64,000 bases of DNA from CBDCAS01 sp965214015 (GTDB lineage Bacteria; Pseudomonadota; Gammaproteobacteria; Coxiellales; Coxiellaceae), in NCBI GenBank assembly GCA_965214015.1, contig CBDCAS010000020.1, positions 186,001 to 250,000 of the forward strand, read 5' to 3'. Shown piece after piece: positions 38,182-46,548 of the stretch. A program made the position numbers and the translations under genes. Numbering within the stretch: the first letter of the stretch is position 1; each line of letters opens with the position of its first letter. A model generated the notes under the pieces. It was given only the letters and a program-made list of their open reading frames with translations, did not search any database and had not been told where the DNA came from.

Positions 38182-39078
38182 ATGAGTAAATGTTTTTTAC
38201 GAATGTTATTTTTTATCATAAGTATACCATTATCTGTAAGCGCTTCGAATATACTTATTGTTAACGATGATAGTATTAGCCCGGGGGTTAATGCTTTATA
38301 TAATACTTTTAAACATGATCCAAATAATAATGTATTAGTTGTTGTGCCTGACACTAATAACAGCGGTGTTGGTACCAAAATCACAACCCCTGATTCTTCA
38401 AAATGCGCTCGAACTCGTTATCCGATTAGATGTCAAAACATTACTGTTAAGGAGATAAAAAAGCATTATTATACTATTTCAGGTACACCAGTTGATGCAG
38501 TTAACTTTGGAATAAAAAATTATTCTCGATTAATTGGTATTTCATCGTTGTCTCCAGACATTGTAATTTCAGGCATTAATGAGGGAATGAACATTGGAAT
38601 GCCTTTGATCCGAGCTTCTGGGACGGTATCTGCAGCACTCAAAGCAGCTAGTAAAGGCTATATTGCTATAGCTGTAAGCAATGGATTATCTCGAGGAAGA
38701 AGTGTTGAAGGAAGTGATAAAATTATCGCTAATTATATAAAAAATTATATTAGCAAAAGTCGGTATATCCTAAAATATCTTGCAAAATACCATTTTATTT
38801 CGAATATCAACTTTCCTTATGGCTGGTTTGAAAACCAAGAGCAGATAATAAAGAAGAGAGTGAAGGTTAATAAAGTATCTAATTATACTTTTGATATTAT
38901 GTCTGATGGTCTAGACTCTAACAATTATTATCTTTATATTTCAAAATTAGATTGCGAAAAAAACAAACTATGTAAAAGAAATACAGATGTGTATTATTCT
39001 TTAGAAGATAAATATGCCACTATATCTTACCTAGGTGGTGAAAATAATGATGATGAACAAAAAATCAAAGTTTTTTAA
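38182..39078 (+). CDS. Exported SurE-like 5'/3'-nucleotidase (acid phosphatase)
   Basis: SurE-family survival protein that removes phosphate from nucleoside monophosphates with a divalent metal. The metal-binding start ILIVNDDSISPGVNALY, SGTPVDAVNFGI, and PDIVISGINEGMNIG with RASGTVSAALKA are all present, so the active site looks complete. Unlike housekeeping SurE, this one begins with a signal peptide (LRMLFFIISIPLSVSAS) and is 298 residues, so it should act in the periplasm or outside the cell. The start at 38182 follows GGAGG. It is alone in the island between IS remnants. Exported SurE relatives exist in other bacteria; whether it feeds on host nucleotides or modifies host signals is open. 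Confidence 0.85.
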   Translation: MSKCFLRMLFFIISIPLSVSASNILIVNDDSISPGVNALYNTFKHDPNNNVLVVVPDTNNSGVGTKITTPDSSKCARTRYPIRCQNITVKEIKKHYYTISGTPVDAVNFGIKNYSRLIGISSLSPDIVISGINEGMNIGMPLIRASGTVSAALKAASKGYIAIAVSNGLSRGRSVEGSDKIIANYIKNYISKSRYILKYLAKYHFISNINFPYGWFENQEQIIKKRVKVNKVSNYTFDIMSDGLDSNNYYLYISKLDCEKNKLCKRNTDVYYSLEDKYATISYLGGENNDDEQKIKVF

Positions 39079-39142
39079 TGCAGTTTTTTTAATATGCCAG
39101 ATTTTATCCTGGCTTGATTGCCATCTACGATAGCAGATTTTT

Positions 39143-39556
39143 TTAAAAATAAAAATTACTTCTCCCTTCTTGGGGTGCGTAGATAATGAGAGATTGATTA
39201 TCTTTTTTTAACAATAATATATCATGTATTTCATTTTGAAAGTCTTTCCAGTGAACCAATAAAATTTGCAGTTTACACGCTTTTTTCAAATCATTTTTAT
39301 TCACTTTGATAATATTTTTTTCTTTAAAAATTTTTGAATCAGTAAGCATGTTTTTTAAGCAGCTAAATTCATTTAATGAAAAAATAGCAATTTTGCTTTT
39401 TGACAGCCCAATACCAAGTCTATACCAAACAGGTAGTACACCCCTTATTACTAAATAAGCGATATAAAAAAAGCCGAGTATCATCAATATTGTTGATATC
39501 CCCCCAACAATACTAAAAAAGGGACTCTCAAAAAAGTTTGTTATTTCTGTAATCAT
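39143..39556 (-). CDS. Membrane-anchored protein of unknown function, C-terminally truncated
   Basis: A protein of 137 residues with one or two N-terminal membrane helices (FFSIVGGISTILMILGFFYIAYLVIRG) and a cytoplasmic part that looks like a Rossmann-type fold: IAIFSLNEFSCLKNMLTDSKIF, ILLVHWKDF, LLLKKDNQSLIIYAPQEG. I recall a family of this shape that continues after YAPQ for about 35 more residues with a VNFRGRL-like segment; here the frame ends soon after. The tail is therefore probably lost and the gene may be non-functional. A weak hairpin (GCCAG...CTGGC, 39096-39113) lies just beyond its stop. Confidence 0.5.
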   Translation of the reverse strand: MITEITNFFESPFFSIVGGISTILMILGFFYIAYLVIRGVLPVWYRLGIGLSKSKIAIFSLNEFSCLKNMLTDSKIFKEKNIIKVNKNDLKKACKLQILLVHWKDFQNEIHDILLLKKDNQSLIIYAPQEGRSNFYF

Positions 39557-39629
39557 TTATCTTTATCCGAAAATAATAGCTATCTAATATGACATGCCTC
39601 AACATACTGTCTGGGTTTACTACAAGTAT

Positions 39630-40726
39630 AGGACTTACGCATTGAGAATTGCCTGAAGGAATGTTTTTTGACTAATAAATTTCCTAATAACAGCCATAAA
39701 TAAATTTTTTCTGATCTCATACCAGTTTGTTATTTTTTGTTCTGATCTCATCACTTCAAGTTTAACAAAGGATTTTATAGCACAAAAAATATGATTTTTT
39801 ATCGAGTGCTCTTTACGCACCTGAAATTTTTCAATATTACAAACCTGTTTGAGTGCCCGATGATAGCGCTCAATACTCCAATGTGATGAATGCATCCTTT
39901 CAAAATCGATACGGGTGACCGTCTCTAAGTGATCCAACTCTGCAGTGCTTACGATGTAATAGCGGTATGCGTTTTTGTATACTTGTCTATACACCTTCAC
40001 CCTACCATAGTCCTTTAGGTAAACTATTTTTCCGTTCTCGTCCCAGTCTTCTAATGTTTGTATTTGAATGTACTGACCACGATCAATTGAGATTCGACGA
40101 TTGCTTTCAACACCAAACATGAAATTTAATCCCTGTTTTCGTAAGAGTTTTAAATTAGGTAAACTTGAATACCAGCTATCACCAGTAACCCAAGCCGGAA
40201 TTAACCCCCAACTCAACACATCAAGCAACATTTCTTTGAAAAAATCATTTTTAGTTTTTCCAACTCTCTTATCATAAATTCGATAATTCACTGGCACTGA
40301 TATACCTTGTATATCAGTATAAAATAATGTGATTAGATGAATTCCTTTTACTACACGATGATGCTTTCCCGACCAAAAGTGATCAATTAAATCCGCTTTA
40401 CTTGGGTCGCTATAAGGTTTATCTAATACAGAATCATCAACACTCAATGTGCCACCCACCCTATCTATTTTGTCTTTTTCAGCATCGAACAAATCTTTCG
40501 GTTCGTATCGTTCGCGTTCTAAAAATCTATTGACGCTATCGTGTGATATCGTTTTCATGATTTCTGATAACCGGGTACAGCTTGTGTTATAAGGGTCCGA
40601 TAGAAGATAAAGTGAATAAATTTCCTCATTGCATTTCGCTGTCGATGCTCTAGTCTTATGCAGCATATCTGTGTCAACCTAAAATTTAGTCCATTTTAAA
40701 ACACAATTTGTCAATGCGTAAGTCCT
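39630..40726 (-). mobile_element. Complete DDE insertion sequence with 16-bp inverted repeats (IS701/IS4-like)
   Basis: The perfect inverted repeat AGGACTTACGCATTGA stands at 39630-39645 and, inverted, at 40711-40726, bounding 1097 bp that hold one transposase gene. The left repeat overlaps the end of the transposase. I could not make out a convincing target duplication. Similar ends are common in IS4-superfamily elements. Confidence 0.85.
39635..40666 (-). CDS. Transposase, IS701/IS4-like DDE family
   Basis: A 343-residue DDE transposase. The first Asp is in LSVDDSVLDKPYS, the second in WVTGDSWYSSLPNLK, and the catalytic Glu region is SSHWSIERYHRALKQVC, the YREK-type signature of the IS4 superfamily. 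No frameshift is seen, so the element may be active. It is related in layout, though not closely, to the transposase at 41212-42183. Confidence 0.88.
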   Translation of the reverse strand: MLHKTRASTAKCNEEIYSLYLLSDPYNTSCTRLSEIMKTISHDSVNRFLERERYEPKDLFDAEKDKIDRVGGTLSVDDSVLDKPYSDPSKADLIDHFWSGKHHRVVKGIHLITLFYTDIQGISVPVNYRIYDKRVGKTKNDFFKEMLLDVLSWGLIPAWVTGDSWYSSLPNLKLLRKQGLNFMFGVESNRRISIDRGQYIQIQTLEDWDENGKIVYLKDYGRVKVYRQVYKNAYRYYIVSTAELDHLETVTRIDFERMHSSHWSIERYHRALKQVCNIEKFQVRKEHSIKNHIFCAIKSFVKLEVMRSEQKITNWYEIRKNLFMAVIRKFISQKTFLQAILNA

Positions 40727-41090
40727 AAAGTAGAACCATTTTCAAAAACAAACATAGCATATAGATACTCTCTCTGGGAACATAAGTGGGGGCTAATACT
40801 CATATTGCAAGGAATTAGTGCAAGTTGCTCAAAATAAAAGTCAACAATGACATTGTGATGATATTTTTTTGATCAAAATATTGGTAATCAATATTAAATG
40901 GACATATAGTGTGGCCACTTCATATCAGGGTGATGAAATTTAAGTAAGTTTCATTGAAAAATATACTCATTTTGCCATAAGAAAACTAAAAAAGAGCAAT
41001 ATGCCAGAGATTCATCCTGTATGGATACCAATGGCTTAAGAATGATAAAACATTGAACAAAATTTCAATTTTATTATAAGAGGAAATAAA
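40727..41090. other. Gap between two IS-bearing loci
   Basis: About 360 bp of AT-rich sequence with no gene that I can support. Its end supplies the ribosome site (AAGAGGAAAT) for the interrupted gene at 41091. Confidence 0.4.
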
Positions 41091-41147
41091 ATGGATCATA
41101 TACTTATATCACCTAGTCAATTAACAGCGAAAGAAAATCAACTACAA

Positions 41148-42201
41148 CACGAGTTTCGCATTTGCGTAAATTGAGATAATCTTGCAATTTTCATTTGAGG
41201 GTTGGGCAAGGATGTCGAAGCATAAGTGCACAAAAGAAATTTACAAAACGTTTTTGCAGGCGAGCAGTATTCGCTATTCTGGCCTTGCATTATCAGAAGT
41301 TTCTCCAAAAAGTTTTTCACACGATAGCGTGAGCCGCTGGTTGCAAAGCGCACATTTTCGACCACGTGAAATTTGGCAGGAAGCCAAGGATTTTATCCAA
41401 GACGAAGAGCCATGTTTGCTGATTGCCGACGATTCTGTTTTATCTAAACATCGAAGTAAAAAAATTGATTTAGTTCACTACCAATATTCAGGTAACGCAC
41501 ATGATGTCATTGCTGGAATTGGTTTGGTGAACTTGCTTTGGCATGGGCTTGAATCAAGCGCCTCGGTTCCAATTGATTATCGTATTTATGATAAACCAAC
41601 AGATGGGAAAACAAAAAACTCACATTTTTGTGAGATGTTAAAGCTTGCTAAAAACAGGGGTATTTGTCCCAATGCCGTTGTTATGGACTCCTGGTACTCA
41701 AGCTTAACCAACCTAAAAACCATTCGCAGTATGGGTTGGTATTGGGTCACTGGATTAAGGAAAAATCGCAAAGTTAATAGAAATATTTCATTAGCCGACT
41801 TGGATATTCCCGATGAAGGATTAAAGGTGCATCTGCGGGGTTATGGATGGGTTTGGGTATTTCGGTTTGTCGCAAGTAATAGGCGCACGGATTACATTGC
41901 CACCAACCTGGAATCGCCAACACGCGATCAAGTGGCAACCATCATAAAAGCACGCTGGTCAGTGGAAGTCTATCACCGTGAATTAAAGCAAACCTGTGGT
42001 ATTGAGCGTTGTCAGGCCCGAAATGGTCGAGCGCAGAGAAATCATATTGGCTTAGCAATTGCTGCTTGGTTTAGTCAGCATCGACGACGATGTTTGGAAA
42101 AGTTAACTTTTTACGAACAAAACTGGCGAGTAATTAAACAAGCAATTTCTATCCGGATGCAGTGTTTATTGAGTGAAACTTAGGCAAATGCGAAACTCGT
42201 G
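41148..42201 (+). mobile_element. Complete DDE insertion sequence with 18-bp inverted repeats and TACAA target duplication
   Basis: CACGAGTTTCGCATTTGC stands at 41148-41165 and its exact inverse at 42184-42201. The five bases TACAA occur directly outside both ends (41143-41147 and 42202-42206), which proves transposition into the gene at 41091. The element is 1054 bp with a single transposase gene. Confidence 0.95.
41212..42183 (+). CDS. Transposase, IS701/IS4-like DDE family
   Basis: A 323-residue transposase if started at the ATG at 41212 (MSKHKCTKEIY); a TTG at 41182 would add ten residues. Catalytic regions are LIADDSVLSKHRS, VMDSWYSSLTNLK and ARWSVEVYHRELKQTCGIER. It ends at the right inverted repeat and is intact. 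Confidence 0.9.
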   Translation: MSKHKCTKEIYKTFLQASSIRYSGLALSEVSPKSFSHDSVSRWLQSAHFRPREIWQEAKDFIQDEEPCLLIADDSVLSKHRSKKIDLVHYQYSGNAHDVIAGIGLVNLLWHGLESSASVPIDYRIYDKPTDGKTKNSHFCEMLKLAKNRGICPNAVVMDSWYSSLTNLKTIRSMGWYWVTGLRKNRKVNRNISLADLDIPDEGLKVHLRGYGWVWVFRFVASNRRTDYIATNLESPTRDQVATIIKARWSVEVYHRELKQTCGIERCQARNGRAQRNHIGLAIAAWFSQHRRRCLEKLTFYEQNWRVIKQAISIRMQCLLSET

Positions 42202-42882
42202 TACAAGATTTTTTAAAGGATTGGGATGAAAATTATAAAAATGAAGTGAAAAAAATAGATCTATTTATTCCTGAGAAAGTTCAGCTATGGAATGAGGAAC
42301 AAAAAGTATTTTTTATTAAAGTTTTCTACCATTTAAGAGGGCATTTTTCAGATTTATTATGGTATATGGGCAGCTTTGCTCCGGATAAAAAATCTAAAGA
42401 ATTAATAATCAGCAACATATTAGATGAATTTAACCCAAATGGATTATCGCATGAACAATTGTATTTGCTTTTTGCTTCAGCATTTAATGTAAATTTAACC
42501 TATGAATTACTTGATAATACTGCATACTTGCCTTTTGCACGAGAATATATAGAGGGAGACAGTGAAGGTGGCTAAGGGATAATAATTGGCAATCAAGATT
42601 ATCAGCTATTGAGCGATTAGATAACATCGATTATGTAAATTTTCGTAACGTTGCAATTAATATGAGGGCTAAAAAAGAACATTTGACCTTCTTTAACGTT
42701 CATATTTCAGCAGATCACTTTGAAAACGTACTTAATTGTACTCTTAAAATTTTATGGCGAAGTGATCAATATTTAGTAAAATGTGCCTTTGAATTTGTAT
42801 TTGAATATCAAATTAATATGTTAATTAGGTTTTCGGATGCTGTTACTAGACATTAAAGAGTAAACTCACTATTGGAATAATA

Positions 42883-44778
42883 ATGTTGATAAAGTGGGTT
42901 TTGAGTTTAAGAGATATTGTAAAAAAGCAAGTTGATTCTTTTGGTAATCAATATTTTTTATTCGGCATATTTGGGACAATCAATTATCCGATTTTTTACA
43001 TAATATGGGCTTACTTTACTTCTCAGACTTATGAAAACTTCTGGCTAAGATGTATTGCAACATTAATTTGCATTCCTCTTATTTTTCATAAGAAATGGTC
43101 ACCAAAACTTACTCCGTGGAAACCTTTATACTGGTATCTAGTGTTAATGTTTTGCTTACCGTTTTTCTTTAGCTTCATGCTCTTGAAAAACAATGCCTCT
43201 GATGTATGGTTAATGAGCACTACCATTGTTATGGTGTGGCTAATGTTGCTAGTAGATGCACTGAGCTTCGTCATTTTATTGACACTAGGTACTGGTTTAG
43301 CTGTTCTTCTTTTCAAGATCACAAGTATCAACCCTTTTCATAGGGAGAACGTATTAGGTCTAATATATCAGTATTTTGGTTCTCTTGCTGTTGTTCTTAT
43401 TTTTGCGAGACAAAAAGATCTACGTATAAAAGCTGAAGCAAGCAGTAGAACAAAATCAAAATTTATAGCCAATATAAGTCATGATCTTCGCACGCCGATT
43501 ACTGGGATGTTGGGCATGATGCAGGATATGCTCAATACAGCAGACCAAGCTAAATCTTCTTTAAGTGATAAAAATACACTTCAAGATCCCTCTACATTAA
43601 AAAAACTCATCGAAACTGTACAACGGGATAATAATTATCTGATGACGGCCACAGAGGAACTTTTACAACTCTGTAATGAAGTCTTGGAGGCGGTACGTTT
43701 AGAATCTGGGGAAGTATCAGATAATGCCGTGTCATTCTGTTTACAGAATATAATGCAACACAATATTGAATTATTCCAACCCACAGCACATCATAAGAAA
43801 TTAAAATTAGTGTACGAAATTGATCAAAATATACCGACCTACTTAACCGGATATCGTATTTACCTCAGTCGTGTATTGCTTAATCTGATTAGCAATGCAC
43901 TCAAATTTACCGAAAAAGGCACTATAACAGTATCAGTTAATCCATTAGATACTAATAATCATGTGGGTGAAACAACAAAAATACAAATCTTAGTAAAAGA
44001 TACGGGAATTGGCATCCCAAAAGATAAATTTGATACGATTTTTGAACATTTCTCGCGACTTACTCCAGCCTACGAAGGGAACTATAAAGGAGCAGGATTA
44101 GGCTTATATACCGTCAAACGCTATATCGAAGCTATGAAGGGTAATATCTATGTTGAAAGTGAGCTTGAACAAGGTTCCTGTTTTATAGTGACGCTACCAT
44201 TTATCGTAGCTGATCATTCTGATCAAGAAACAAGCTCTATTCAACCCTTAAAAATAAACCAACCCTCTATAGAAGTATCGACTCAGAAAATGTTTGAGGC
44301 TCATAGAGATAAAAAGGGCAATTTTTCTGCGTCCATTTTAATTGTCGAAGACAACAAACCTGCAGCGATGGCCGTTCAAATCGCATTAGACTCGTTTCAT
44401 TGTCATACTGATATTGCTCACAATGGAGATCAAGCGGTCAAGATGGCCGAAAGCAGCGATTATGATTTGATTTTAATGGATATTGGATTACCCGATTTTA
44501 GTGGAGTTGAAGCAACGCGAAGAATCCGCAGGCTCTCTGAGCCTAAAAAATCAAAGGTGCCTATTGTGGCTTTGACGGGCCATGCTAATAATCCAGAAAT
44601 GCGCCAGGAAGCCCTTGATGCTGGAATGCAAGAAGTGCTGAGCAAACCGGCTAAACCACTCACTCTAGAATCTGTTTTAAAAAATTATGTGTTTAAAATA
44701 AAAAAAGAATCTAAAAGACAAAATCAGATTTCACCTTACATGGTACCGGCAATTATTCGGTTCCTGCTTCGCCTGTAA
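42883..44778 (+). CDS. CqsS/LqsS-like hybrid sensor histidine kinase
   Basis: A membrane sensor kinase of 631 residues. Residues about 25-185 form a six-helix membrane domain with YPIFYIIWAYF, YENFWLRCIATL, FCLPFFFSFMLLKNN and DVWLMS, which closely follows the sensor domain of Vibrio CqsS and its Legionella relatives, receptors for alpha-hydroxyketone signals (CAI-1, LAI-1). Then come HisKA with the phospho-acceptor His200 in ANISHDLRTP, a HATPase_c domain (NLISNALKFTEKG, VKDTGIGIP, GAGLGLYTVKR) and a receiver domain with Asp533 in ILMDIGLPDFSG and a Lys in LSKPAKP. No signal synthase (CqsA/LqsA) or regulator is seen nearby. The last few residues run into foreign sequence, but all domains are complete. 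Confidence 0.85.
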   Translation: MLIKWVLSLRDIVKKQVDSFGNQYFLFGIFGTINYPIFYIIWAYFTSQTYENFWLRCIATLICIPLIFHKKWSPKLTPWKPLYWYLVLMFCLPFFFSFMLLKNNASDVWLMSTTIVMVWLMLLVDALSFVILLTLGTGLAVLLFKITSINPFHRENVLGLIYQYFGSLAVVLIFARQKDLRIKAEASSRTKSKFIANISHDLRTPITGMLGMMQDMLNTADQAKSSLSDKNTLQDPSTLKKLIETVQRDNNYLMTATEELLQLCNEVLEAVRLESGEVSDNAVSFCLQNIMQHNIELFQPTAHHKKLKLVYEIDQNIPTYLTGYRIYLSRVLLNLISNALKFTEKGTITVSVNPLDTNNHVGETTKIQILVKDTGIGIPKDKFDTIFEHFSRLTPAYEGNYKGAGLGLYTVKRYIEAMKGNIYVESELEQGSCFIVTLPFIVADHSDQETSSIQPLKINQPSIEVSTQKMFEAHRDKKGNFSASILIVEDNKPAAMAVQIALDSFHCHTDIAHNGDQAVKMAESSDYDLILMDIGLPDFSGVEATRRIRRLSEPKKSKVPIVALTGHANNPEMRQEALDAGMQEVLSKPAKPLTLESVLKNYVFKIKKESKRQNQISPYMVPAIIRFLLRL

Positions 44779-44984
44779 ATTATGGCCATGTAACTTCGTC
44801 TATTCCAGCAGATAATTGCAGCAACCAAATGCCAATAAGCATAACAGGAACAGGCCATTACGATTTTTTCCTTACCTGTGAAGCCCTACAAGTAGGAAGT
44901 TTTCCAGCTTATGGAAACATTCAGGCAGGCCCATATTATGCCAATGCACAAGGCGTGATCACCCAAGTTAACGGTCAACCCTAA
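44724..44984 (+). pseudogene. C-terminal remnant of an unknown secreted-type protein
   Basis: An open frame without a start reads SDFTLHGTGNYSVPASPVN, then CSNQMPISITGTGHYDFFL, and ends YYANAQGVITQVNGQP at a stop at 44982-44984. It is in another frame than the kinase and overlaps its last codons. Composition (Gly, Asn, Ser, Tyr, two Cys) suits an exported protein. The 5' part is lost. I do not know the family. Confidence 0.5.
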
Positions 44985-44995
44985 TCAGTTAGGGT
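44978..44995. terminator. 7-bp hairpin between two convergent gene remnants
   Basis: ACCCTAA and TTAGGGT with a TCAG loop, placed exactly over the stop codons of the remnants on both strands. It lacks a T run, so a shared terminator is only possible. Confidence 0.35.
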
Positions 44996-45130
44996 ATAGA
45001 AGTTAATATGAGATTTCTTAGTGACAATAGCTGATCTTCTTAAATAAACAGCAGTAATCTCCTCGCGCTCATGGCCAAGCTCAGTTTCTGCGAATTAGCC
45101 TTTGATCCGCTATGATTTATCTTCTGCAAA
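44981..45130 (-). pseudogene. C-terminal fragment of a tyrosine recombinase (integrase)
   Basis: On the minus strand the frame ELGHEREEITAVYLRR ends at a stop at 44981-44983. LGH-R followed about ten residues later by a Tyr is the end of the catalytic domain of tyrosine recombinases (the LGH motif and the nucleophile Tyr). Upstream the frame is broken by a stop, but a neighbouring frame continues with plausible sequence (LKGVLQKINHSGSKANSQ). The rest of the gene is missing. It lies at the right end of the island, next to dnaN, where an integrase of an integrated element would be expected. Confidence 0.62.
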
Positions 45131-45435
45131 ACCCCTTTAAGGCTCGCTTTAATTTGGTTCGGCAATCTCTGCTAAATCTACATATCTATCATCAACCATT
45201 CGCTCTCATGAAACCTATACCATAGAAACACAGGAAAGTTCCCTCATATAAAAATCTTTCAAATTTCTAAAACTCAAGCCTCATCACAAACCTACCTCTA
45301 TATAGGTTGATCGCAGCTTACAAAATTTTTAAATAAACCTTTACCAAAAACAAATTACTCTACAATTTCTTTTTTTCTATAAGTTTTGATACACTCATAA
45401 TCCATCAAAATCACTTGATTAGGCAAATTAGAATT
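45131..45435. other. Upstream region of dnaN
   Basis: About 300 bp, increasingly AT-rich toward dnaN, with no gene seen. TGATACACT at 45387-45395 has the form of an extended -10 element and could be the promoter that dnaN needs now that dnaA is far away. I see no perfect DnaA box here. Confidence 0.4.
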
Positions 45436-46542
45436 ATGAAGCTCAATCTCCAGCGTGAAGTACTTTTGAAGCCCTTGCAACAAGTTATCGGTATCGTTGA
45501 ACGCAAACAAACGCTACCTATTTTATCAAATATTTTAATCAAGCTAAAAGATAAAAAGATATCCTTCTCTGGAACAGATCTTGAAGTAGAGCTTACAAGC
45601 CAAGTAGAAGCAGACTCCCTGTTACAAACAGGACAAATTACTTTGCCTGGTAGAAAACTCATGGATATATGCAAAGCACTTCCTGAACAGGCTCCTATTG
45701 AACTCTATCAAGAAAAAGAACGTGTGGTTCTTAAGTCAGGACGAAGTCGATTTACACTTGCGACATTACCTGCGAGCGATTTTCCAAATATTGAACCTCA
45801 AAAAGCGTCTTTAGATTTTACGCTACCACAAAAAGAGTTACGTTCTATCTTACAACGTACACTTTTTGCCATGGCACAGCAAGATGTAAGATATTATCTT
45901 AACGGCATGTTATTTGACATTAACCATAATACATTGAGCGCTGTTGCAACCGATGGTCATCGCTTAGCATTAAACACCTTACCTATACCTACAATCAATC
46001 AGCCTCAAAAGCGACAAATTATTGTTCCAAGAAAGGGGGTCACTGAATTAGCGCGTATTTTAAATGACAATGAATCGAACATAAATATTACAATCAGTGA
46101 TCATCATATTCGTGTTGAAGGCAAAGACACTATCTTCACATCTAAGCTAATTGATGGTTGTTTTCCAGATTACGAACGTGTTATCCCTAAATCAGGAAAT
46201 AAAGTAATTATTTTAGACCGAGATACATTAAAATCAGCATTAGGTCGCACTGCTATTTTATGTAATGAAAAATTTAGAGGCATTCATCTTGAACTAAAGA
46301 AAAATTTACTAAAAATTTTAGCTAATAATCCAGAACAAGAGGCTGCTGAAGACGAACTTAATATCGAATATGGAGGTGAAGACCTCACCATTGGATTTAA
46401 TGTAAATTATTTACTCGATATTTTAAATGTTCTAAACCCTGGAGCAATTTCTTTAACATTGACAGATTCTAGTAGTAGCATTTTAGTTGAAGAACTCGAT
46501 AACCGTAATAGCTTGTTTGTTGTAATGCCTATGCGACTATAG
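45436..46542 (+). CDS. dnaN: DNA polymerase III beta subunit (sliding clamp)
   Basis: The ring-shaped clamp that holds polymerase III on DNA. I place the start at 45436 (MKLNLQREVLLKPLQQV, 368 residues), which matches the family start; an upstream TTG at 45415 adds seven unsupported residues. The clamp repeats and the conserved C-terminal MPMRL, which closes the protein-binding pocket, are present. recF begins 6 bp later. Confidence 0.97.
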   Translation: MKLNLQREVLLKPLQQVIGIVERKQTLPILSNILIKLKDKKISFSGTDLEVELTSQVEADSLLQTGQITLPGRKLMDICKALPEQAPIELYQEKERVVLKSGRSRFTLATLPASDFPNIEPQKASLDFTLPQKELRSILQRTLFAMAQQDVRYYLNGMLFDINHNTLSAVATDGHRLALNTLPIPTINQPQKRQIIVPRKGVTELARILNDNESNINITISDHHIRVEGKDTIFTSKLIDGCFPDYERVIPKSGNKVIILDRDTLKSALGRTAILCNEKFRGIHLELKKNLLKILANNPEQEAAEDELNIEYGGEDLTIGFNVNYLLDILNVLNPGAISLTLTDSSSSILVEELDNRNSLFVVMPMRL

Positions 46543-46548
46543 TTTATT

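Larger units (their letters stand above)
41091..42856 (+). pseudogene. Iron-containing redox enzyme (PqqC/CADD-like, heme-oxygenase fold), broken by an IS and a frameshift
   Basis: The gene starts at 41091 after AAGAGGAAAT and reads MDHILISPSQLTAKENQLQ up to the IS at 41148. Removing the IS and one 5-bp target copy lets it continue in frame as DFLKDWDENYKNEV, FYHLRGHFSDLLWYMGSFA and LTYELLDNTAYLPFAREYI, then it stops at 42573. After a shift of frame near 42570 it resumes as WQSRLSAIERLDNIDYVNF and ends with FFNVHISADHFENVLN at 42856. The His/Glu/Asp-rich helices fit the family that includes Chlamydia CADD and PqqC-like oxygenases. It is dead twice over. Confidence 0.72.
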
